A DNA stretch of 64,000 nt from Chaunax sp. Z400 (Eukaryota; Chordata; Actinopteri; Lophiiformes; Chaunacidae), in the NCBI GenBank assembly GCA_037577475.1, contig CM075187.1, forward strand, positions 23,280,810 to 23,344,809, given 5' to 3'. Made by a program: the position numbers and the translations under genes. A model generated the notes under the pieces. That model was not told where the DNA came from. It was given only the letters and a program-made list of their open reading frames with translations, and made no database searches. Each line of letters starts with the position of its first letter. Position 1 is the stretch's first letter. Below are positions 22,653 to 35,580 of the stretch, piece after piece.

Positions 22653-24574
22653 AAATAAACCTCACTTCTGCATATAGTCTTGAAATAAACTGTTTCTGTT
22701 GAGACAAAATGATGGATTACTGATGAATCACCCAGCAGTCAATTACTTGCTCATATTCGATTTGCAGAAATAAAAGTCCAATCAGATCAGCCAAATAGGA
22801 CATAATTCCTTAGATGGAATAAAAATGTTACTGCTCTAAAACGGATGGATGTATTGGTCATCACAATTCACGGCAAAGAAATAAACATTACAGTAGGCTA
22901 TACTTAATTTAATTTTCTCACAATTTGTGCATTAAACCCATGTGGGCTGCTTTTAATAAATTGAAACTGCTGCAGGTATACAATAAAAATATCTCTGCAT
23001 TGAAAAATGGAAGGTTTTATAATCAGATTTAAAAAGGGTCATAATGAGGCAGACCCGCTTGTTGTCTTGCAAAGAATATATGAAATGCAAAAAAAATTCA
23101 CAAATATAAATTGACCAAGTAGCCTCTTACAAACACATTGTGGTACATAATAAATTATTATTTTTTGTAAATTGTTTTTCTACTTAAGGGTGCTGAGATG
23201 AAATTTTCCTTATGGCTCAACTTCAGCACCAACACGCCTACAGGGACTTCTCACGTCTGTCTCACACTCCATCTCACTGGAGTTCACGAACAAAACCCCG
23301 AAATAGTCACCCTGAACTCCCACAACTGGGAGAGCGACTCACTCCAAGTGTTATTATGGCTTCATATTTAAATAGCTGAACCTTCTACCAACTGCTTTGT
23401 ATTTGGCAAGAGGGGTCAGCACTTCAAAAGCAAAATGTTGATGAAGCTTAAACCACATCATCTGCATACAGCAATGGTGCCTTCTAGATGCCACACACAC
23501 AAACAAAAAACACACCCTTTTTCTTTTGTAGACAGAGAATATGCTTGAGTCATTTGAGAGAGTGCAGACACAGCTCTTGGTTTGATTAGGACCAGACTTA
23601 TTCTCTGTGTAACCATGGCAGCCACAACTTAGATATAGAATTACTCTCCGGAGTAAAAGCCCTGTCATTCCAGAAAAGTCTGTCTCTCCATTCTCATTAT
23701 GGTCAACAATGTCACACCAGCTTTCTGCAGGCCCATGGCTCTCATAGTTACATGTCAGAGTTTACCAAAGGTTAACTCAACGCGATGGATGTGTCTGGTA
23801 GAGAATCCACCGATCGATTGAATCGATTTTTTTATTCCATTTTGTCATTTTAAATGGTGGTCTGTGTGTCTGCACTTTATCTCCTTGTACATATGCAGGT
23901 ACCATGCATGTGCTGGTGTATGCTTCCCGTCCTTTTGTTCTCGCTAGTTAGAGCACTGTTGAAATGCAGGCATACATCTGTAAGGACGCTCTGCCTATTT
24001 CATTATTATATAATGGACTACAGCTATTGAAAATTGAGGAGGCAGCACATGTGTAATTTGATTTGTATGAGTGAATATAACTGTCTAAATGGAGTGTAAA
24101 CTGTGTCCTTGGCCTCAGTAAACATTGAGTTGAAATGCTGTTTTCATCGCATCATAAACAGATGGATATCGATCTGTGGACAAAATGCTGCCAAAACTAA
24201 ATATAGACGGTGTTGCCCTTGATCGATCGGCCGAGTATCACAGTCTGCAGAGAGGTGCTTGTCTTCTCCTATCACTTTGTCTTTTCTCACAGTGACATTG
24301 TCCTTAAAGGAATGTGTGAGAATCGTGTCTGCCAAGATACATGTCAAACTCAACACAAGATCCATTCACACATTTCTCATAAAGACTGCAGCGCTCATAA
24401 TGATCTAGACAGGCAGTTCAGGTCTCCATAAAAAAATCATTATAAGCAGGAAGAAAGATGACAGCACCCAGAGTGTATATAAGTATAGGGTGTCACTGAG
24501 GTTAAGACTATTTCTAAGCCTCTTGATCTGACAATGGAGCGTCACTTAAACACATAGCCTTATGGAAAAGAAAG
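22653..24574. other. Intergenic, no gene seen
   Basis: Contains ordinary AT-rich text. The open frames at 23354-23668 and 24144-24365 have no recognisable domain or splice support. Confidence 0.55.
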
Positions 24575-25555
24575 GAATCAGAATCAGCTTCATTGGCAAA
24601 GTATGTGTACACATACAATTGTAAAGGTATTTACACAGGAATAGAAAACTGGACAATAAGTAAAAACAAATATGCAGTACTACCATGCACACTTAATCCA
24701 TGTACATGTACAGAATATACAGAGTTGTTGTATTCTGTGTATATTTGTTCATTCTATACACAGTGTGCAGGACTCAATTAAAGTGGCAGTGCAGGATGGT
24801 GCAGGTATGTGCATTCTATGGGGTTACTGGTACTGTATGACTGATTGTGTGTGCATCAGAGGGATGGATGAAACTGTTCCTGTGTCTGGTTGTTTTGGCG
24901 TGCAGTGCTCTGTAGCACCCACCGGAGGGGAGAAGTTGGAACAGTTTCTGTCCAGGGTGAGATCGGTCTGCAGCGATGTTTCCTGTCCTTTTCCTGGTTC
25001 TGAATAGAGGGCAGGTTGGCACTGAGGATTTTTTTTCTGCAGCCCTGACGGTCTGTTGTAGTCTGTTTCTGTCCTGCACTGGGAATTGTTCTGTACCTGC
25101 CAAGATTTAAAAACTTACATCTGGAAATATGAGATTAGTGATCCTGATTTTAAAGTAATTTACTTTTTTTTTTTAAATCTGGCCTATTTATTTCTAGACT
25201 GAACCAACGTATTTAAAGACTTCTTGACAAGTCAAATTATCTTGCTGCATGGACAGATAATTTCACTTGCATTAAGCCAGCACAGGAAGTGTATCCTCTA
25301 CTGTGCCTTTTTTATTATTATTATGGAGTCAATGTTGGAAACCCATTTTAGGTCCTGGGAAACTGTGGATCCCAACAACCTGAAGGTTTCCACAGCAGAC
25401 ACCGTGTTGATGGAGGACAGTGTTGGGGGCTCCTCCTGTAGGCTGTTCTGACCACACCAGAGGGTCGGCTGTTGAACCTCCCATCTGTGCCCCACCAGGC
25501 CGATGACCTTTTGTGTTATCTGCTAACTTCAGGAGTTTAACAGATGGGTCACCTG
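24575..25555 (-). mobile_element. Degenerate LINE (CR1/L2/Rex1 group): reverse-transcriptase C-half and 3' end
   Basis: On the minus strand the reverse-transcriptase palm reads DPSVKLLKLADNTKGHRP (about 25555-25498), where the family has a FADD catalytic box. It is followed by TVSAVETFRLLGSTVSQDLK (inside 25298-25495) and then by the C-terminal domain, DRNRLQQTVRAAEK and ADRSHPGQKLFQLLPSGG (inside 24816-25103). The element ends with a 3' tail, gccaatgaagctgattctga, at 24575-24595. Stops, a frameshift and an internal deletion interrupt it, and the catalytic aspartate pair is LADN. No 5' half is present. Confidence 0.85.
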
Positions 25556-25857
25556 GAAGGAAGCAGAGTAAACAAAAAGGATTTTTGACTTTTGCTACCT
25601 GTCAAATAGTCCATATACTGTCATTACAGCTGAGCAGTTAAAGAGCTTATGTTTGGGTAATGATAAGTTAACAAGAAAGCACTAATTACACATTTTCAAA
25701 TGATCACACAACAAGTTTTAGGATTACCAAATAAATTCACATTTTCAACTCTAAAAGAATTCACCTTGGCCAGATAACAAAGTGTTTTTTTCTAATGTAG
25801 TAAACACCTAAAGCATGCTGCTTTAAGGCGCTGTGTTTTTTCTTCCTTCTCCCCATC
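25556..25857. other. Intergenic, no gene seen
   Basis: Short AT-rich spacer between the LINE relic and a candidate regulatory block. Confidence 0.5.
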
Positions 25858-26060
25858 TAGTTAAATGCTCTGGAAGCATTAGGAGAGAAAGCATAATGAA
25901 AAGCAGCCCAGGATTTCTTGATATCTGTTGAACAAATGCTCCTGCTGGGTTTGCTAATGAGTTTAACTTGAGTGCTCAGCCATTTTTCCCCCATCCACAT
26001 ATTAATTTCATGCAAATGGGTATCCACCACAGAGGCCCACCGTGAATGAGAGCACAGCAT
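25858..26060. promoter_or_regulatory. Candidate conserved non-coding element with a perfect octamer
   Basis: Non-repetitive, balanced sequence holding the perfect POU octamer ATGCAAAT (26010-26017) nine bases after an ATTAAT homeodomain core. Closely spaced POU and homeodomain sites are frequent in neural enhancers. Conservation is not testable here. Confidence 0.3.
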
Positions 26061-28959
26061 GCGTTCTTCAATTCCGGTCTGCTGTTATCACATGGAAAAC
26101 ATCCACAGTGTGTTTATGGGCGGTTGGTAAATGTCACTTGGCATGCAGTGCTGTATACCCAGCATGCATAAGCTAAAGACGGACAGCTCGTTGGTCTTCA
26201 TGGATTTGCTGCAGGCTGAGTAAAATCTGACCTGTGTCAATGGCATGTTTTGATAGACAGACAGTTTTGATTTCCCTTGGACTTAACAGGGCCTAGAACT
26301 AGCAAATCCAGATTACTGATGACCAGCACAGAGCTGCATGACCCCTCATGGGCTAATAATCACCAGGTAACTTATGTCTCTCGAAGACATAACAGCTCTA
26401 TTAATCAATGTATTTATTTATTTTTTTTACCAGCATAAATGTGTCACTATCTCTCTTGTAAAGCCTCCAAGCAATATAAAGGCCTTGGGCTCTAGAGGGC
26501 AGGATCAATAGCCCAGGAAAGCCATTGGATTTCTCTAAGCCTCACTGTTGTGTTGGGCTTTTGATTGGTTTGCTTTATGGGTTTAGCTGGATGAGGAGTT
26601 GTAAAATAAAAGCTCCAAGCTGCTAAATATTACAGGGAAAGGCAGAGATAAAGACTTAAAGCTCTGGAGGGCAGACTCAGCTGTGGAGGGCAGGTGTCCA
26701 CTCAGCACACAGCGGGGGGGGGGGGTCAACAGTAGCATTCATGGATGGGAGAAACAGACGCCATCAGCAACAGTCCAGAGGAAACTATACCCAAATAAAC
26801 TCATTCTGTTCTGTTCTCCCAGCTGACAAACAACCATTCACACGAGCATTCTATTTTATTCTCTACATTTCTATTAGTTCTTTAAACGTCAATAGACAAT
26901 ACAATACAAAACAGACCTATATTTAATCTAAAGATGATTAATGACATCCCAAAAAAGCTTAATATTCATATAGATTAGACCCACAAAGAACTTATGTCAT
27001 TATATCCAAAATTCCATTTTGGGGATCTTTTTTTTAAATTTTTTTTATTTTAAAGAAGAAAAAAAAAAGCTTTTGAAATGAGTTTCCAAAATGAGTCCCT
27101 GAATATTATAAAAACAAAAAGTTTAACAATGTTTGAATGATTTTAATAAATGTCGCCTGAATTTCATGAAATAGTTTATTTTGTGATCATACAAAATGTG
27201 TTGAAATATTTAACACACAGCATGTGTTCAGTGTGCTTACACACTGAGAGTGTTAAAACAACACAAAATGTGTTTCCTTATCAAGACACAGTGGCATGTT
27301 AAAAACTGACTCGTGATTTGTTATTTTTAACACGTGTTTCGAGAGCTTTGGTAGAAATAGGGAGAAGTCAGCTCCTCCTGACTGATATCATTGTGTCTCT
27401 TCTATAGATGGATGTCTTGACATGTCTTTACAGACAGGTATGTAATATGAAGCTGTGTATGTGGGGACGTGAGCTGCAGAGAAGAGTCTTACCACTTGTT
27501 GCTCCCACCACAACATTGTCTTCATTTATTTAACATATTATGGGCTGCTATCACAGCCAGCTCATTTATTTATCTTAGCCTAATACAGATACTATAGATA
27601 CTATAGATCCAGTCCTCTGTCCAAACCTCAACAATATTAATATTAGAGCCTTTGTATTTTTCTAAATAGTATGTTACAATATAACCAAGAGGTTGACCGG
27701 CTCCAGGTTGTCACAGAGCACAGCCAAGAAACAGTTCACTACATAACCACAGGACATTTTCACATTTTTGTTTGTGATTAAACAAGCAAGAATCCAGAAT
27801 CCAGCACTTCACCTTGTCGACGGCTGTCTGTGGTGTGTCAGATGTGTTTCTTTGTTCTTGTTGGGTGTTTTTTGTTGCTTCAATCAAAGTGTGACAACAG
27901 CCACTGATCAAGGATCAGCTGCATTTTGTTGTAGTTAATTTTAGATTGTTGTCGATGTTGTTGTGGAGAACTCTATTCTTACACTGAAAAGAAATGGCTT
28001 GTTGAATTTTTTAAAATTTCATTATGTAAACTGGCCCCGTGAAAAAATCAATCTAGATCTGGATTTATCTTTTATTTTTATGCACAGGGAAACTCAACTT
28101 ATAACATGCCACAGAGAAACTGACCTTTTTCGTAATCAATTCTTTTCCTCAACTTGAATACATCTCTATTACCTAGATGTTATCTTAATTTAAGATACCA
28201 CTGTCTTCATATCTTTGTATGTCTTACACTTTCATCCTCCTCATTTACTCATTTACAGAATCCACACTCACTTCATAAAGTTATCATGGTGATCCCTAGT
28301 CCAAACACACACACACAAATGATATATCCTTGTAGATTTGAGTTGATCTCTTGTCTTGTTCTTGTATAACTTACACATTTTTATAATATCTATAATGATG
28401 TATAGCAATGTATTTAATGTATATATGAATTTATGTGATCCTAAAATTGATGATTAAATTAAAAATGCCACAGAAGGTTTCATCATGCATCCCTCTATGA
28501 CACCTCTGCAGAAGATATACAGCAAACTACCCATACCCCTCTGCAAATGCACTCCCACAGGATAAATGAGCAGCCTTGAACCTGCTGGTCGTCTTTGTTC
28601 ACTGGTGCAAGAATTCATTTTTGCAGCTTTGCATTAGGACGTGTTGATCGATTTTGAACGTCAATGTTGTCAAGGGCTAGGCTACGGAGCGGCCTGACAA
28701 ATACAAATACCTGGACGTGTTTGGAGATTACAAATCGAGCTTCAACCACAGCACAGAAGATCTGAAGGGGGGGGGGACATCATGTATTGTTTGTACTACA
28801 TACTCTCCAGTCGATAACAGATTCCTGACTCGTCTTTTGCACATTTTTTATTGAATACAATTCTTTTCTGCAAGCTCTTAATTGTGAACAAATAGAGTCC
28901 AAACTGGCTGATCAATATCAGCAGCAAAACTAGTTGGACACAAAGTGTTTTAAATGTGG
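26061..28959. other. Intergenic; poly-G runs and enhancer-like text
   Basis: No gene seen. Runs of 12 G (26714-26725) and 10 G (28767-28776) occur. Text at 26480-26700 is non-repetitive and could be regulatory; it includes the CTCF-like motif listed separately. The AT-rich part 26930-27350 has long A and T runs. Confidence 0.5.
26489..26502 (+). promoter_or_regulatory. CTCF-like motif
   Basis: GCTCTAGAGGGCAG matches the common CTCF core CCACTAGAGGGCAG at 12 of 14 positions. Two weaker GGAGGGCAG strings follow near 26665-26695. Confidence 0.35.
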
Positions 28960-29100
28960 CTGTGCTGTAAATATAAAGGTGCAGAGAATAACGTCAGAGA
29001 TGATGAGAGGATACACTTTGTGCATCAATTATGCACAGCCAGCTCTTTTTAAGAGCCCGTCAGTCAAATAAGGATGATGTAAATAAACAGAGAGGCTAAT
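28960..29100. promoter_or_regulatory. Candidate enhancer with POU-like palindrome and forkhead site
   Basis: TGTGCAT-caatt-ATGCACA (29019-29037) is a perfect 7-base inverted repeat of octamer-like half-sites. GTAAATAAACA (29079-29089) is a forkhead-type double core. The block is non-repetitive. Function is inferred from motif density only. Confidence 0.3.
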
Positions 29101-30496
29101 GCATTCAGACAATCATTAATGTTCTTTTTTTTTCATTGTTATATAATTGAGGGGGAAAAATCTATTTCAAGGATAGAGGTGTTCTTTTTCGTGTCAGTGT
29201 TATTCCTGTGGTTTCCATGTGCTCAGGAATTCCAGTCCTTTACACCCAAGTCTCACCATTCTCAGCTCTCTGGAAATCCATACCTCAGCCTTCCCTTCAA
29301 AACGTCCCTTTCAGAAGGTCTCTGAGTCTGCTTTTGGATCCAAACATTAAAGAGAGTTTTAATTTTACACTCATTTTACCTTGTGCCTTTCATGCAGTTT
29401 ATTCCTTTCAATCGAAAACCCATCAAACATCCTTTTGACAGACATACTTACCAATACAAAGGAATACTTTGTACACCGCCCACCATTTAGCAATGTTTTC
29501 TCTCTGCAGAGAAACTGGTTTTGTTATTTTCATAAAATACTTTCGCCCAAACAAAATAAATCATCGGAACAGACATTGTCATCTCTTAAACCTGTGATTT
29601 GTTGAACATCATGTATCATCTGTCCTGACGATAAAGTGCTGTCAGCTATTGTGCCGCATTTGACTGAGGTGTTTTTGTTTCTTTGAGTAAGGACAAGAAT
29701 AATATATTTCAACAGTGGCTTACAGACTCCTGCTTTCATATTCTCTATTTCTAGATTAAAAAACAAAGAAGTCAGAGTGTCAATATTGGACAGTCAGTTC
29801 ATTTCAGTGATTTTCTTCACATCAGCAGCAGCATCTTAAAAAATTCCAGCTTTCTATAACATCTGTGCATGGGGGGAAATTATAAAACACATTAATATGG
29901 CAAACAAAGCACTGGTAAGGTGTGGTCAGACTTAGTCGACTAAAACACTTAAGGTTAGGGCAATATTAAGGGTTATGATTAATAAATAGCAAAATCAAAA
30001 TTGCAAACTTGTTCCAAGAGGAAGGCAACTCCACTGGTCTGTACTGGATTGCTGCACTTCATGCCCATCTACCAGTCTGACCTCCACATCCTTACTTTCC
30101 ACGTGTCTCCATAAAGGGAATGTCACCTCCTGCATCCAATATCAGCTGATACTGGACTTTTGTTTTTAACGAGTCATTATTAATCTAAAACTACATGCAA
30201 AAAAAAAAAAATCTACTATAATCTACTGTTTAAGTTTGAATCTGACTTTTTGCATGAGTTAATGGAATTTAAAATTGCTAATCAAATCTCTAGTAAAAAT
30301 GGAAGACAATGACTTCACTATACTATAGCAGTCCGTCTCAGTCCCTTATGAATTACTTTCCATTAGTGAGTTCAATAATTAACTGTAGATTGTATTCAGA
30401 ATTGATTGTAGTTGGTTGTCACCCTCCTCTAACACATACACCTCCTTCCTTGCAAAATTGTGAATTTCGCCTTCACCTGGATTCTGTTTGTGTGTT

Positions 30497-30539
<43 letters not shown>

Positions 30540-33500
30540 CCCATTTCTTTAGCACAGTGTTCCAGTCACTCACGTAGAATATACCAACAATGCTAAGGTG
30601 CTATAAATCACAGGGGTAATCATAGAAAGCGATGAAATGGGAAATCATGTACATATAATCAATAAAAACTCCAAAGCATGGCTGTCTTGCTTTTGCTTTC
30701 GGTAGGAAACATATCATTCTGGTTCATGGGATCTATTATGTGTGTGACATGAAAAATAGATATCATTTACCCCCCCCCATGGCCTCTGAGGGCACTTTAT
30801 TAGTGATGTTCCCGTGTATGTAGGAATGTGAAAATACAGTATGTGTGAAAGCATGCAGGACATTTTTGTTCCTCGTCTATTCTCTACACCCCAGTTTTTA
30901 ACACTGACAGTGCTTATTACTTCTACAACATGATACAAGCCTGATGTAGGGTTGGTGCATCTTGTGCATACTTTAATCCTGCTGCATCCTTTCCTTCACC
31001 AAGTCATATAAAGCAGAACTGCAATGCAGAAATGAAAAACAAATCTCATCTTTTAAAGCTGGCTGCCAGATCTCACCTCGTATCATCTGATGACTGAAAT
31101 GAAAACAACTCTCCACTTCTTTGAACAATTCCTTCTGGGTGGGAAGAGAAAAATGCAGCAATCAGCCTCTTCCAATTACTGTAATGGTGCCACTTCTACC
31201 ATGGCAGATTCTTAATATAATTAGAATATAAATGAACACCTTTAGAACCTCTCTTGTCTTGCAGTGTTGAATAGCTGGATTGCAGGCTGTTGTGTCAGAG
31301 AGACCAAGGAGCCCAAAAGGAGATTGCAATTCTCTCAGGCAGCATCTGGGATTGACAGGTCACAGCTCTGGGGAGCACATGTCTGAGCATGTGCAGACAC
31401 AGATATATGGAAAATCAATAGCATATAGGTATACACATGGACAACCAGGACAAACAGAAGCACACACATGCACTCTCTATCAGACCTGATGCGGCCGCCT
31501 CCAAATGAAAGACAGCATGTCTGACAGGTGTAGACAGATGGTGACAAACAGAACCGACCCTTCACAGCAGCCTGACAGGGAGAGACAGGACGTTTGGACA
31601 CTGCGACACTGCAAAGGAAAAGGAACTCGCCTCTGACTCCACAAAGAATCACAAGAATAAATGCCAAAATATGTTTTTATCCCGTAATATAATTTAAATA
31701 ATGACCAATTAAATTGTTAAATTAGTGGATTGTTAATGTTGACAGGTTAAATGTTCTATAAACTGTGAATTATAACCTCCACCACACACACTGTATGTTC
31801 CCTCTTGTTAGCCTGGTTTTTAATGACTCAGTACTGTGTGACCATGAACAGACTGGCCTTGGTTGACCTCTCTCTACCTCTCTTTTTAGTTTTGTTACAC
31901 TTTTAGCATCTTATTATTCCATGGACTTCAATGACCTTGAATTAAGTCTCAGCATAGTGTCAGTCTGAGCTGGTCTAATTAACGCAAGTAACAAAAAAAC
32001 AAAAAATGAAGACCTGTGTGAACCTTTCATGCATCATATTATATGGTGGTTATGTGTTGTATGTAAAATCAAAACAAAAAATAAACTGAGTAAATTATAT
32101 CGCTGCAATATGTTACTCTAATTTGTTTAAGAATACATATATGTGTATGTGTGTATGTGTAACATAGAAAAATGAAAGTACTAAAATGGAAATATGCAGG
32201 TATCCAGATCACCATCAAAATCTAATGGACTGTTTCATGGCGCACTCCCTACCTCTCATCATCATCAAATCATCATCATCCCTTCATCTAAAGATGTTGA
32301 TAATAATTCTGTTAACACACAGATAAACCAAAGCCGGTAAAAACATAATGGCTGCTCTGGTGTTCTGTCAATAGGTGCTAGTTACCTATCCAGATGTGCT
32401 ACTTACCACATCTCAATAACTATAGTGCATTAAAGTGGTGTTGGAGGAATCAGAAATATTTGTTCCATGAGAAAATCCATATGAACATGAATTTGTAATT
32501 TGGTCATGGGTTCTGACCATTAGTTCCTGTGAGGTAGGTTGGAAAAACATTTTTTTTAAATCTTATTTTAGTGGTTTTAGGGACCATCATCTCATTCTAA
32601 CAGCTATCATCATGTTGTTTAAACATGTTCATGTTTGTCCCATATTACAACCTAAAAGCTCATGAAGACACTAAAGTCAGAGGCGTGGGTTGTGAAACAG
32701 GACCATCTGAAGAGTGCATGAATGCACCACCAGGCTTCAATCATCCATTTGTCTGGACAGCAAACTTGTATAACATTAGGAGGCCTGATGCACTTCCTGT
32801 TAATATTTACATGCTGTTCTTCAAACATTCACTCAAACCTGATTTAAAAGCCTCATTATACTCACTGAAAGAGGTGATCTTGTGCCTACCCGGCTGGTTG
32901 TGCACTTGTCAATTCATGCAGCTCACAGCAAAAATGAATAATTCCATTGTGAATTCATAAAGGATCTCTCTTTCACTGGTTTCATTTGCACTAGGCAGCA
33001 GCTGGTACTAATGGACAGGGTCAACGTGTTGACTTGGAACACCTACAAAAGGAAAAATATCATTTTCTATGTCGGGGATGGAAGAATTGGTTTATCCAAA
33101 GGGCTCGATCTGATATATTGGTCTCTAGTTGTTGTAGAAATGTTGCATTATCAGTCATTTTTGTAAGTAACTGTGAGCCATTTGATGTTTTCTGCTCTGC
33201 TCTCCGATGCTATTTTGGTTCTTACTGTCTGCAATATAGAGCTTATACCTCGTGACACATCCTGTATCTCTGTACCTTTCTATACTTCCCCTTCTCTTGG
33301 TTTATAATGACTCTTTGGTATTCTCACACTTGGCTCAGAAGCCTCAGAACTTCTCAACCTGGCATATAATTTGTACTGTCAGTGCAGGTGGAACACATAA
33401 TTCTAACAAGTCTTGTTTCTCATTGTAGATTAAACTCTTGGACATAGAGTTTCTGTGCAATTTCCTGTAGCACTGGTAGTCTATTGATTAGCCAGTCTCA

Positions 33501-33845
33501 TGTTCTTTAGTGCAGTTCTCAATCAGTGGTGGGAGGTCAGGGTCTTCCTGTACACCAAGAAGTTAAAGTAAGAGGAGAATTAATGTTTTGACAGCAATTT
33601 CTATCCGAACATATTACTACACTAGCTAGACTGTACCAGTATAAGTAATATGAAAGTAATCAATACTTAAAGCATCCAAATACTGAAACAGAATACATGG
33701 ACATATAGCCTTTGCATTTCCTGAGATAAAACCTGGTCGTTGGTTCGGTTCCCTGTCCCTCTTCATGCAAATTTTTTAGTTTTGGCTCAGCAAATGTCTA
33801 AAAATGAAATTTGTTGAGATTATAATGGCCTAAAATGGAGAAAAA
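29101..33845. other. Intergenic, no gene seen
   Basis: No splice-bordered coding segment. The 111-codon frame at 32625-32960 has no recognisable domain. A C9 run sits at 30770-30778. Confidence 0.5.
30499..30537 (+). repeat. (TG)n microsatellite
   Basis: Uninterrupted TG dinucleotides, which produce a Val/Cys-rich artefact frame. Confidence 0.95.
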
Positions 33846-33957
33846 CACATTTTTTAAAGTGACTCGAACGATTAATCATTTTAATTTATCTAACGTGTTG
33901 CTAATTATTTTTGTCAGTCGACTCGTTGATTGACTAATTGTTACAGGTCTACAGAAA
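33846..33957 (+). repeat. Fish interspersed repeat ('gattaatcatttt…tcgactcg' type)
   Basis: The strings gaacgattaatcatttt, gtcagtcgactcgttgattg and actaattgttacaggtctac match a dispersed fish repeat I know in the form tcgattaat…gactaatcgtttcagctcta. The copy is diverged and its class is unknown to me. Confidence 0.45.
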
Positions 33958-35468
33958 GTTTTTACTTGGTTTCAAACACAAGGTTTGTTAGAGTTCTACA
34001 AATAGGTTTACGAATTTAAAGTTTATGGAGAAAAACAGAAAATTTCCACCTTGTGGCTATTTTGCAGCAGCAGCAGTATAGCCTGTTGTTGCTCCTTATC
34101 CGAATGGCAGCATCCATCTCCTTGTCTCAGCGCGGCTTGCTGTCCCTTCCCACAAATAAAGCTCTGTCATAGGCTGGGCAGGCAGCCAGTCCTCGTGGAC
34201 CACCATGCTGCTGAATAAGCCCCAGCTTATTGATGTGGTGGGGAAATTGTATTTTTCCAAGCCTATTGGGAAGCCGCCACTGGATTAGAGGTGGCAGAGG
34301 GTCGTGTGAGTGAGAAATGAAATATGATATCCAGCACTGTTTGGGGCTTACTATCAGGAATATTTCAAGCCAAGAGGAACAATCTATTTATTTCTGTGTA
34401 TCTGAGGGAGAGACCGTGACGGTGGATTCTTTTTCAAGATGAAAACGAGGTGTTCTCTCATGATTTCCTATCAATGGCATAATTTGATGTTCAGGGTTTG
34501 CTGTCTGAGGGTTAAGTAATCAATTTGTGTAAGGGTTGAGATCATATTTGATTTGGAATCTCAAGAGCATGCTACAGGGCTTGTTCCATCTCCTCTGCAC
34601 ATTACCCAGAGTGCATCAGCATGTCATTATTCCTTACAATGATAGGGAAGGGAAAGAGACCTGAATGAGACAAAGAAAGAGGGGAACAGATGGGAGAGTG
34701 ATTGTTGAGTCTACAATAGTAGTCAGTAATGGCACTGGGCCTGCAATTGTAAATCCATCCATCGCGTTGGAATTCAATCACCACAAAAAGCGGAGTTCAT
34801 AGAGGAGGAGAGAAGACGACAGAAAAGGAGAGAAGATATTTTTCCATCTCCATTTCACTATTACTATACCATAAAAATAACTGTTTTTTTCCTCTGCCTC
34901 CCACCAGCCTGGCCTCGGATGGACAGACGGAGGTCTGTCGAGGCCACAGCCGGGGGGGGGGGGGGGGGGGGGGGGGGCAGATAGCAGGGATGATAGAACG
35001 GGCCGCGGGGAAGTCGGTTGGGTTACAGAAAAATTGTATTACCTGACTGTTTCAACTTGACCCCACCCAACTCCCTGTGTCCTTTATGACCTCGTGCATG
35101 GCTGAGCAGTGCAGCATGGGAGGACAGTACATTGGACGGCAATCTGCTTTTCAAGGACACCTCTGTTTCCCATGTGTCAGCAAAGGAAGGCGGTGGTGGC
35201 GGAGGCGACATACCGAGACACGGATACAGCAGACATGCATACTTACATGTACATGTGTACAGGCATATTTTATATGTGTACAGGCATATGTACAGTAGAT
35301 ACCATCCAATATCACAAAGGTCAGATGGAGAAATCACATCTGTGTATCGTAAGTATTTTGAAGGCCTAAAGAAATGCTTAAAAACACCTTAAATCCAGTT
35401 GCAATTTTTTTAAACTGTTGAATATCTTTACAATATATTGATACAATTGATACAATTATTTCCTTCTC
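33958..35468. other. Intergenic; GC-balanced block and G26 run
   Basis: The part 34080-34330 is non-repetitive and moderately GC-rich, so it is a conserved-element candidate. A run of 26 G occupies 34952-34977. A 16-base string, ATGTGTACAGGCATAT, is repeated directly near 35250-35290. Confidence 0.5.
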
Positions 35469-35580
35469 TAAGGAGGTTATGTTTTCATGCATGCCCAGTT
35501 GGTTAGTTTGCAGGATCACGCAAAAACTATTGGACACATTTTCATGGTATAAGGGGAAGTATGAGGAAGGGGCCAGGACA
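35469..35580 (+). repeat. Fish 'aaggaggttatgttttc' interspersed repeat
   Basis: The text taaggaggttatgttttcat, ggatcacgcaaaaactattg and gacacattttcatgg is a second, longer copy of the family seen at 13128. I recognise it as widespread in teleosts. It is non-coding here. Confidence 0.65.

Noticed and set aside
32625..32960. 111-codon plus-strand frame
   Set aside because: No recognisable domain, codon pattern or splice borders; consistent with a chance frame in AT-rich DNA.
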